A stretch of DNA of 64,000 nucleotides from Melastoma dodecandrum (lineage: Eukaryota; Streptophyta; Magnoliopsida; Myrtales; Melastomataceae). The notes beneath the pieces are model-generated. The model was not told the origin of the DNA, searched no databases, and saw nothing but the letters and a program-made list of their open reading frames with translations. Position 1 is the stretch's first letter; every line of letters starts with the position of its first letter. Location: contig JARUPY010000164.1 in NCBI GenBank assembly GCA_029817715.1, positions 1,058,001 to 1,122,000 of the forward strand, written 5' to 3'. Shown piece by piece: positions 56,871 through 64,000 of this stretch. A program made the translations under genes and the position numbers.

Positions 56871-57149
56871 GTTGCTATCACTTGTGTAACTTGTACTGAG
56901 ATACATTTGAGTGGAAACCATCCAAATATCTGGGTGAAGAGTGGACGTAAGGAATTTGCTGAACCACTATAAAAATCCTTGTGTCCATCAAACAAATTTG
57001 CGTACACAATCAAACGTTCTGTCTTACAGAAACTTACAGGCTCTGTTTAACAGAAGCTTTTCATTCCGCTGCGGGGTAAAACGAAAAAGGGTTAAAATCC
57101 AATTTTGGAGATTAACACTAATTCACCCCCCTCTTAATGTAACAGACTT

Positions 57150-57460
57150 ATCCCGCTATTTCATCTCCCAGCAGATAGTCCTGTGGTACAGCGGTAATCG
57201 ATAAACGATGGCGAGAGTTTAGAGATTAGCTGATATCAGGTATACAGGCCAACCTTGCACACGGCCCTGTATGGTTCCAGGTCCATCCAAATTTCATGAT
57301 AGCCCTGAACGATCGCTGTTTGGGAAATTCATTGACCTTAAGAATCAAATCGATGAATATGGATAGAATGAATTCCCAGGCCAAGTTTTTGGCGTATCAC
57401 ACCAGGGTAATTTTCCGATTGGTAAATACCTCTAGTCCTGGTGTGAGGAACATCTCAAGA
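57150..57460 (+). pseudogene. Caulimovirid movement protein, C-terminal part
   Basis: After the solo LTR and its second GACTT, movement-protein similarity resumes in the frame left at 54901. It is lost to a frameshift within about 15 codons and recovered in the frame open from 57296. The block MIALNDRCLGNSLTLRIKS, followed by a NSQAKFLAYHTRVIFRLV-like stretch, is the conserved C-terminal part of the caulimovirid movement protein. The clean join across the LTR confirms that the insertion is later than the virus. Confidence 0.7.
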
Positions 57461-58172
57461 CTTACTGAGTTGTTCGATGAAGGTCATAATAACTACCAAC
57501 AATTTCATAGGCGAGAGGTAAACCCACTAGAGTTAACCTGGCCAAGAAATTGGGTTATGACTGAGCCTGGTAGTAGCTCTAGACCGATTAGTGCGGCTAA
57601 TATCCGACAGAGAGGTAACGAGATTACTTTAATGTTAGGAGAACCGTCTAGAGATAGTTTTAGAGCTGATAGGCATTTGCTATGAGGATGCCACTCCTGA
57701 GAGAGCCAAGAACTCATACGCTCTCTGAAGTTTCTTCTAGAGCTAGTGATATGGGGGAAGACATAATTGTGTCTCGACCAGCAGAAGCATTTGCTCCACC
57801 ACTAATAGAAGAAATGTCTCGAAGGTCTACAGATTCGAGAACCCCGTCTCAACATACGGGAATAATCGTGGGATATAGACATGTATCATTACCAGTCTAT
57901 GAGGATTCGGTAGATCAGCCGAGAGAGGAATCGATACGGATGATGAGAGTTACCTATCCAGATAAGTCTTTATCCAGTATTCCTGAAGTCTGTAAGGTTA
58001 TTGAGCAAATAGCCGAGCAGAGGTATATACCAATAGACGAAATTTGGAGGATGATAGAACCATCCCAGGAAGTACCTAAGAATATTGGGTTTAGTGTTAG
58101 GAAGGAAGACTTGAGCACATACGTGGCTCTAACTTTAAAGTTCCTGGATACTATGAGTATTCTCTGGATACT
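57461..58172 (+). pseudogene. Caulimovirid linker region between movement protein and protease
   Basis: Open pieces at 57296-57685 and 57682-58176 lie in different frames. Composition is Ser/Arg/Glu-rich and no domain is recognised. Position suggests a linker in the polyprotein, or the start of a separate pol ORF. A frameshift near 58165 precedes the protease motif. Confidence 0.5.
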
Positions 58173-58427
58173 TTGATAGACACTGGGTGTAGCATAACTT
58201 GTGCTAGACTCAATGCTCTACCAGATGAGTGGTGGAAACCATTGCAGAAACCCATCCACATGGTAAACGTAGATAGAATGGCGACAATAGTCAGCCATCA
58301 GGCCAATAATGTGCCTGTCTTTATTGGTGGACAACAGTTCATCATAAAAGAGATCCTGGCCCATCCTTTATTAGAGGCAGACATCATAATTGGTAATGCA
58401 TTTCTAAAAGGACAAAAGGAAAACTGA
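58173..58427 (+). pseudogene. Caulimovirid aspartic protease
   Basis: It processes the viral polyproteins. The catalytic motif IDTGCS is at 58176-58193, with the DTG at 58179-58187. The second conserved block, EADIIIGNAFL, lies at about 58375-58408 and carries the I-I-G that packs near the active site. A TGA at 58425 stops the frame, but the same frame reads on into the RT N-terminal region. Length and spacing fit a caulimovirid protease. Confidence 0.8.
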
Positions 58428-60173
58428 CCTTTTCTACAGGATGTCCATCATGTGTCCATAGGTGGTGTGAAAATCATTATTCTTCAAAAACCTAAATTAA
58501 GGTTAAAGTTTGGGTTCTATCCGGTAAAACGGACCGAGTACTGTGGTAATTCACCATGTGAAAAAGCTTTCAGAGTGCAAGCTCAGCGTGGTGATATACG
58601 GTTGGATGAGAATGATTCATGGGAACAAACCCTATTTTCTTCAATGAATACCAGGAGTTCTAGCTGGTATGACGACTTGTTTCCAAAACAAGAAGTGTGT
58701 ATGGCAGTACAGTTAACCGGAACAAAATGGGATAAGTTCCTAGTAAAACTTGTTGACAATTTTAGTGAAGATCCATTAAAATTGTGGAGTCGGAATGGCC
58801 TAAAGGCTAGACTCGAATTAAAGGATTCCGGAACCATTATAAGAGCCAGAAACATTACGTATACGGCAGAAATGGTTGAGGAGTTTGACAAACAAATTCC
58901 TGAGTTGCTTGGAAAAGGCTTGATTAGGGATAGTTATAGTCCACATTCTAGTCCTGCCTTATTGTAAATTAATCATGCCGAGCAGGTGCGAGGGAAAGCA
59001 CGAATGGTTATAGACTATCGTCAACTTAACAAAGCTACACAGAACGATGGCTATAAGGTTCCCACTGCGAGATTTAATTGATAAGGTTAGTCTGAGCCAA
59101 CCAAAGTTCTTCTCTAAATTTGACTTGAAAAGTGGATACTGGCAAGTCAAGATGGAGGAAGAAATGGTTCCTTTAACTGCCTTCAATGCTCCGCAAGGGA
59201 TGTTTGAATGGCTAGTGATGCCGTTCGGCCTGAAAAATGCTCCAGACGTATTTCAGAGCAAAATGGATAATGCTTTTAAGCAAGTCCGAAAATTTTGTGC
59301 AGTCTATATTGACGATGTGTTAGTATACAGTCAGACTGAGGACGACCACATGAGGCACCTAGATAAGGTGACTGATGTCTTCCGACAGGAAGGTATGATT
59401 CTATCTGAAAGGAAGATAGAATGGTTTAAGGAGTTAGTGAATTTTCTAGGCATGGAAATTGAGCAAGGAAAAATTAAATTGCAAAGCCATATTGCTGAGA
59501 AAATTGTTGATTTTCCTGACAGAATTGAGGATAGAAAACAGGTCCAAAGATTTTGTGGATTTGTTAACTAAGCAAGAAAGTTTGTGAAGGATCTTTCCCA
59601 AGATCTAGGTAGGATTTCGAAGAAAACCTCTTTGGTAAATCCTTGGACATGGGAAGATGAGGACACTCATGCTATTCAGAGAATTAAGAGAAAGGTGAAA
59701 AATTTACCGCAACTCTCTTTACCATCTGACAAGGATGAGTTAGTTCTAGAGATAGATGCTTCAAACGATTTTTGGGATGCTGTCCTTAAAATTAAAGGAA
59801 GAAAACCAGAACCCGTTTGTAAGTATTAGTCGGGTAGTTTCAAGGGGTATGAACTCCGGTACCCGATACATGAAAAGGAGGTATTGGCCTTAAAAAATGG
59901 AATAAAGGCCTTTTACATCTTTTTGGCACCTAAGAAGTTCTTAGTGCGTTCTGACTCGACCTATGTAAAAAGGTTTATGAGTCTGAACCTCAAAGAAGCT
60001 AGACAGCTAGACTTTTGAGGTTGCAAGAGAGGTTTAGCTATTATAAATTCGACGTCGAGTATATCGCCTCAGACAAGAATATAATAGCTGACTCTCTCTC
60101 TAGAGAACTTGCAAATGGATCCTGCAGCAAAGAAGAAGATCTGCTGGAGGTGCAAGCAGGAGGGACACTCTAA
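58428..60173 (+). pseudogene. Caulimovirid reverse transcriptase and RNase H
   Basis: It copies the pregenomic RNA into DNA. The frame runs from the protease through 58452-58967 (stop at 58965), then shifts to the frame of 59047-59829. RT motifs: KFDLKSGYWQVKM (about 59116), VMPFGLKNAPDVFQSKM (about 59215) and YIDDVLVYS with the catalytic DD at 59311-59316. RNase H follows: LEIDASNDFW (first Asp at about 59755), a stop at 59827, then the YPIHEKEVLALKNGI block and, after another frameshift, IASDKNIIADSLSREL near the end. The frame closes with TAA at 60171-60173. No integrase follows, which separates it from gypsy elements. Confidence 0.88.
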
Positions 60174-62284
60174 GAAGGTATGTCCTAATCCTATCAAGAG
60201 AGATAGTGAGCACAGTGATGCTGGTTCCAACTCTAGAACGAAATCAGCCTTGTGCTGGCAGTGTAAGCGACCTGGACATCGATCATTCGAATGTCCCAGT
60301 AAGCAAAAAACTGCGGATACCCAGAAGGGTGTGGCTGATCTCAAGGAGAAGGCAAAAGCTAACTCCAAGAGAAAAGGCAGACAGATCTCCATAAGGAGAT
60401 GGTTGATCCTAAGAAGAAAGCTCCGGTAACTTCAAAGGAAAAACGAAAGACGATTCCCATAAGGGAATGACAGAACCTAAGGAAAAGGTAATAACCAATT
60501 CCAAAGGGTAAGTGGAGAAAGATTCCTAGAAGGGAGTGACGAGTCCTAAGGGAGAAGACGATGTCAAACTCAAAGGAAACGTGAAGGAATATCTTCAAGA
60601 GAAGATGGCTGATCCTAAAGAGGAAAGCTCTAAAGGAAAAGCGAAGATGGCAGATCTGAAGGAAAAAACTCAGGCTAATTCCCAGGAGAAAGCCAGAAAG
60701 AAGAAAAAAGCAAAGCAGCTAAAGTCTTCTTCTTGTCCTAAGAAGAACGATAAGGTGGAAGAACCTTGGTGGTTCCCGTTAACCACGGAGCAGTTCAATT
60801 ACTGCCGAATTCACTTGGCCAAGGAGCAGAAAATCTCTATTAACCAAGCTATAAAATCCTACAAAGCCTTGTTACAAAGCAAGGAGGAACAAAAAGCGAG
60901 GGTAGAGAGTGAGTATGCTGAAGAGGAAGCAAAGTTCAAAGCTTTCATTGGCGAGCCAATTCAAAAGGAAGAACAACCTGATGAGGCAGCTGACATGGAG
61001 TACGTCGAGTATTTCAATTACGAGATACCCGGAACACTCGGAGAAGGTAATCCTCAAACTCAGGGGAACCTTGAGGAAGTAATTCCTGAACCTGGTGAGC
61101 AAGCTCACGATGACGAAGATCATGAAGATCTGGATAGATCTTGGTTTTTTGATTTGGAATCTTTCGAAGATGGATCCCTATCTTGGGATGCCACTGTTGT
61201 TTATGGAGGACTTATGGGAGGTATTAAACATAATTATCAAGCCCAAATTAAGTTTTTCGCAGCAAAGGCGATTGATTACATCAAAGATCTGGAAGCCAAG
61301 TTAACTTACAGGGCTGCAGATGGGGAAGAGTTGTCTAGATCAGTATGAGATAGACAGCAAATCCTGACAACGACTATGTCCATATTACCGCTAGAAGTTA
61401 AAGACTATGAGACTTCAAAGGTGGTGGTAGATATGAGAGAATCCTCTTTGGAGGAGAACTCTGCACTTCAACCGTATCTACACTGGATTTCGGAGAAGTG
61501 GCCATCCCTGAGGATCAGTTCAGGTATGGTGGGAGTTGCTTTACCGTATTTGGACGCAGGTTTTGTCGATATTTTGGAGATCGATAGATCAGAACCAGAG
61601 CAGATAAACCATCTACCTCCATTGGTAAAGTTCATACTTGGGTGTCTCGGCTATGGTTCAAAATATGTCACGGCATTGATTACTAGCACTACGATGGAGG
61701 AAGAAGAACACAAGGAATATGGGAAGGTAATTCTTCCTAATATGCAAGTGTGGGAAATCCATCCTAGTGAAAGTAGGCATCTGATAGAACCTCAAAAACA
61801 GGACCTCGATCAGAGGGGTTTATGGCGTAAGTATTACAAGGATAAGACTGTAAGAAAGGCCATAAAGGTTGAGTTTCTTAAGGATGTGCTGGAGCACGTA
61901 TTTGCCCGCAAGGAGCTATATTATGTGCTTAGTGACGGGATGACAACTGTCACGATTCTCCGTTCTTATCTCAGCTATGCAGATGAGCAGGCAGGGGTAA
62001 GTGGATGGGAGAGAGCTCTAGATCTTCTAGATAGTTTCTGGAGGAAGGAGAACTCTGAACTGTGCCTCCGGACGGACACCGTCGAAGTCTGGAGTAAGAT
62101 CGCTGACTACACTGATAAATCCTTAGCACAGCGATTCAAACAAGACGAAGAGAGAGCCCAACAAAATGCTGATCAGGGACTCTTGGAAGGAACTGGCGAG
62201 TCTTCACATGCCAGCGAAGAAGGAATCTCCTTGGATGAAGCAGCGATGCCGACAGGAGAAAAAGACTATATAGTGATAGACTAG
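60115..62284 (+). pseudogene. Distal ORF with two zinc knuckles, Lys-rich repeats, unknown domain
   Basis: Its ATG at 60115 overlaps the last 59 nt of the RT-RNase H frame. Residues 10-23 and 47-60 form two CCHC knuckles (CWRCKQEGHSKKVC and CWQCKRPGHRSFEC). Imperfect repeats rich in Lys and Glu follow, for example around ADLKEKAKANSK. A frameshift lies between 60429 and 60536. From 60536 to 62284 one frame of 583 codons has a single stop, TGA at 61346. Its first part has a WWFPLTTEQFNYCR block and an acidic region; the last 302 codons (61376-62284) are fully open. I do not recognise this domain. By position it could be the counterpart of the caulimovirid transactivator/inclusion-body protein, but the transactivator signature was not seen. 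Confidence 0.6.
60330..60720 (+). repeat. Imperfect repeats inside the distal ORF
   Basis: Several units begin with ATGGCTGATCCTAAAGAG or GCTGATCTSAAGGAGAAG, followed by A-rich AACTCCAAGRGAAAAG stretches. Period is roughly 70-90 bp and the copies are diverged. The frameshift of the ORF lies inside this array, so unequal exchange or slippage could have caused it. Confidence 0.5.
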
Positions 62285-62614
62285 GCAAATTTGTAGTCTA
62301 GTTAGCTTTTTGTAAGCTTTTGTAAAAGTAGATTCTTTTACTTTTGAGCTGGCAAACAGTGCATAGGCACCAGCTCCTTTGTGTATATATTTCACAACCC
62401 TCTACCATTTTCGGGGGGGCAATCAAAATAGAAAACTTTTCTCTCACATCTCTATGAGTTATTTCTTTGATTGTCCTCCAACAATACCTTAAAGAACCAA
62501 GGGGAGTTAGAATTGATCAGGATTGATTAAAACTAACTTAAGGTTAGATCTGTGTATCGAAACCTTGAAGGGAAAGTCTTTATGATTGAGCATTGTTTCT
62601 GGATGAGGAGTGTC

Positions 62615-62622
62615 TATATAAG
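62615..62622 (+). promoter_or_regulatory. Candidate viral promoter TATA box
   Basis: TATATAAG in the context GAGTGTCTATATAAGACC lies downstream of the distal ORF and about 640 bp before the primer site. This is the position of the pregenomic promoter in caulimovirids, where TSS-to-primer-site leaders are a few hundred bases long. Transcription would start near 62650. Confidence 0.6.
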
Positions 62623-62857
62623 ACCCTCGTGGTAAGGGTATTTGAAAGACACAGAAGAGCCTCTCCCTCTCACAAGAATTCTCACACTTGAGAAGTGAGC
62701 GTCTCTTGAGTTCCAGGAAATTGCGGAAGCTTGGTGAACCCTCTAAGCTGTGCAGAAGATTAAGGTATGATAAGCATCTTAAATTGAGTTGTTTATGTTT
62801 GGAGAGAGAAACTTTAATTAAAAGATTAAAGTGGTGCAGTGAACGGGTCATTCTTAT

Positions 62858-63164
62858 GACTGATTGTCCAAATCCTGAACTATTACATTTAGATCACGGT
62901 GTGGGCAAGGATTCTACTACTGGTCTTCTCAATACCATAGTAGATCGTCTTGAAAGTCTATCGGCACAGATATCACAAATATCACAGTAGATAGAGAGTT
63001 GTTCTAAGAAATTAGAAGAACTGACTCTAATTCAGAGTGAATTCGAGGAATATTTCCTTGAAGGTAAGTCCAATCTAGGATTTACGGCAAGTTCAAAATA
63101 TTCAAACGAATACTTGAGGTTGGCAGAACGCCGACGACAAAGACAATTGGGAAAAACTTCTTAA
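62858..63164 (+). pseudogene. Small coiled-coil ORF in the viral leader
   Basis: From the ATG at 62858 a frame of about 100 codons has one TAG at about 62988. The middle is a heptad-like helix with TIVDRLESLSAQISQISQ before the stop and a similar Leu/Glu pattern after it; the C-terminus is basic (ERRRQRQ). Length and shape recall small coiled-coil proteins of caulimovirids such as the virion-associated protein, but I cannot assign it. It lies between the TATA box and the primer site. Confidence 0.4.
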
Positions 63165-63257
63165 GTTCGATTCCTGTCAATTCTGAAAAATATCTAGCAT
63201 GCTGATATCTAACTCTTTATGGAGTAGATTTGCTTTGCTAAACTTTAGTCTATAAAT

Positions 63258-63270
63258 TGGTATCCGAGCC
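63258..63270 (+). other. tRNA-Met-like primer-binding site
   Basis: TGGTATCCGAGCC differs at one base from the initiator-tRNA-Met complement TGGTATCAGAGCC, used as minus-strand primer site by caulimovirids and as a zero point in their maps. Its position after the leader and promoter supports the reading of this region as a viral 5' leader. Confidence 0.65.
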
Positions 63271-64000
63271 CGCTTAAGAATAATTTTCGTTATTGTCTTG
63301 AGGGATTTAATTAAACGACCTTGAGTTTTGAAAGTCCATATTTGGGGAAAATTAAAATTCGAAGGAGCAAGGAGCGGGTGAACAACAGGGTTTTGGGAAT
63401 ATATATCCAAAAGACTGTAAATACCAAAATTTTTCTGGGGACCACAGTCGATTGGAACAAAGCTCCCACTTCATTTCTCCCTCTAATGTCACTTCACCCT
63501 CGTTTCGTATTATATATATAAATAATTTTAATTAGTTGTATCATATCAAGGCAAATTTAGCAATAACATCATCAATTCCACGTTCTTCCGGTTCATTATT
63601 AAAATGCCCCCAACCAACGCCCGCTGTCCTTCCCTGCTCGTCATTCATCAATTAATGAGTCGATTTGGATGGATTGTCTGATATGTAACATCTTCTTCAA
63701 TAATAATCATCATCATCATTATTATTATTATTATATCCTGATCTGAGGCCCGCTTCATCCTCTTAATTGGGGGTTGCTCAATTAATTTTGGCAGATGATT
63801 ATAACAAAATCCGGATAAAAGGATCATCGTAACTTTTATCATTAAGCGGATACACCGTGCGTGACATTTAATTTTTTGTCCTTTATTCAGGTCCTTCTAA
63901 AACAAATACAATACCATCACCCCCCTTCTTCGAATCATAACCCCTCCACTTGATATAATATATATATTTTTTAAAAACCCCACTTGACTAAATTATCGTT
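63271..64000. other. AT-rich flank with ATT/ATC microsatellite
   Basis: No gene recognised. A short ATC/ATT trinucleotide run lies at about 63703-63735, and there are TA runs near 63515 and 63955. The first part may still be viral sequence after the primer site. Confidence 0.5.

Larger units (their letters stand above)
54902..57144 (+). repeat. Copia (SIRE-like) solo LTR inside the movement-protein gene
   Basis: It starts TGTTGGAAAAGG and ends CTTAATGTAACA, 2243 bp. GACTT lies both before (54897-54901) and after (57145-57149), a perfect 5-bp target duplication. An AGAGTGGACGTAAG block and ACTATAAAAATCCTTGTGTC near the 3' end match the SIRE LTR at 8160-8210, so the family is related. No internal retrotransposon sequence is present, so it arose by LTR-LTR recombination. 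It contains two repeat arrays, listed separately. Confidence 0.88.
52823..63270 (+). mobile_element. Endogenous caulimovirid (plant pararetrovirus), interrupted
   Basis: An old integrated copy of a plant double-stranded-DNA reverse-transcribing virus. It has capsid-like protein, CCHC knuckle, movement protein, aspartic protease, RT-RNase H, a distal ORF, TATA box, leader ORF and tRNA-Met-like primer site, with no LTRs and no integrase. Without the inserted solo LTR it spans about 8.2 kb, the size of a caulimovirid genome. Capsid before movement protein is the order known for Cavemovirus and Solendovirus and not that of Badnavirus, Petuvirus or Caulimovirus. The many stops and frameshifts show it cannot make virus. 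Assignment to a genus is not possible by eye. Confidence 0.85.

Noticed and set aside
62507..62851. 114-codon minus-strand ORF over the viral TATA box
   Set aside because: No similarity, and it overlaps promoter and leader signals of the plus strand.
1..64000. CRISPR arrays, bacterial operons, riboswitches or tRNA genes
   Set aside because: The repeats have the form of plant transposons, no tRNA cloverleaf was recognised, and the genome is eukaryotic.

Overview
The window is nuclear DNA of a flowering plant, probably a eudicot. It carries two plant genes with spliceosomal introns (a COR413 cold-regulated membrane protein and a BTB/NPH3 protein), SIRE-type Ty1/copia and Tat-type Ty3/gypsy retrotransposons, Mutator-like foldback elements, a small plastid-DNA insertion and an endogenous caulimovirid. 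The exact species cannot be told from the sequence alone. Nearly everything else is transposon-derived, and most coding remnants carry stops and frameshifts.

Layout, left to right. 1.9-8.4 kb: a 5'-truncated SIRE-like copia element with pol, an envelope-like ORF and a 3' LTR. 8.4-12.5 kb: no recognisable gene. 12.51-12.70 kb: an antisense fragment of plastid 16S rRNA. 12.92-23.74 kb: a complete non-coding long-LTR element (LARD type) with about 2.9 kb LTRs and a perfect CTTAG target duplication. 23.7-27.0 kb: an old, rearranged gypsy relic. 28.48-29.41 kb: an intact four-exon COR413 gene on the minus strand, flanked by a MITE, a 16-G run and a foldback arm. 31.5-32.4 kb: an AT-rich foldback element. 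32.88-45.61 kb: a Tat gypsy element with both LTRs, dual RNase H and an antisense, intron-containing gene with a plant mobile domain. 45.7-48.0 kb: a BTB/NPH3 gene, minus strand, with conserved splicing but four in-frame stops. 48.18-49.60 kb: a nearly perfect 1.42 kb Mutator-like palindrome with a 9-bp duplication. 51.2-52.1 kb: part of an LTR related to the LARD. 52.8-63.3 kb: an endogenous caulimovirid split by a copia solo LTR.

The only gene likely to make a normal host product is COR413. The NPH3 gene keeps its exon structure, yet its reading frame is stopped. Mutator-like foldbacks lie about 180 and 290 bp upstream of these two minus-strand genes.

The most unusual objects are two. The first is the endogenous caulimovirid. 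It reads capsid, zinc knuckle, movement protein, protease-RT-RNase H, then a distal ORF that overlaps pol and starts with two extra zinc knuckles; a TATA box, a leader ORF and a tRNA-Met-like primer site follow. The second is the antisense gene inside the Tat element, where three short introns join four exons in perfect phase.
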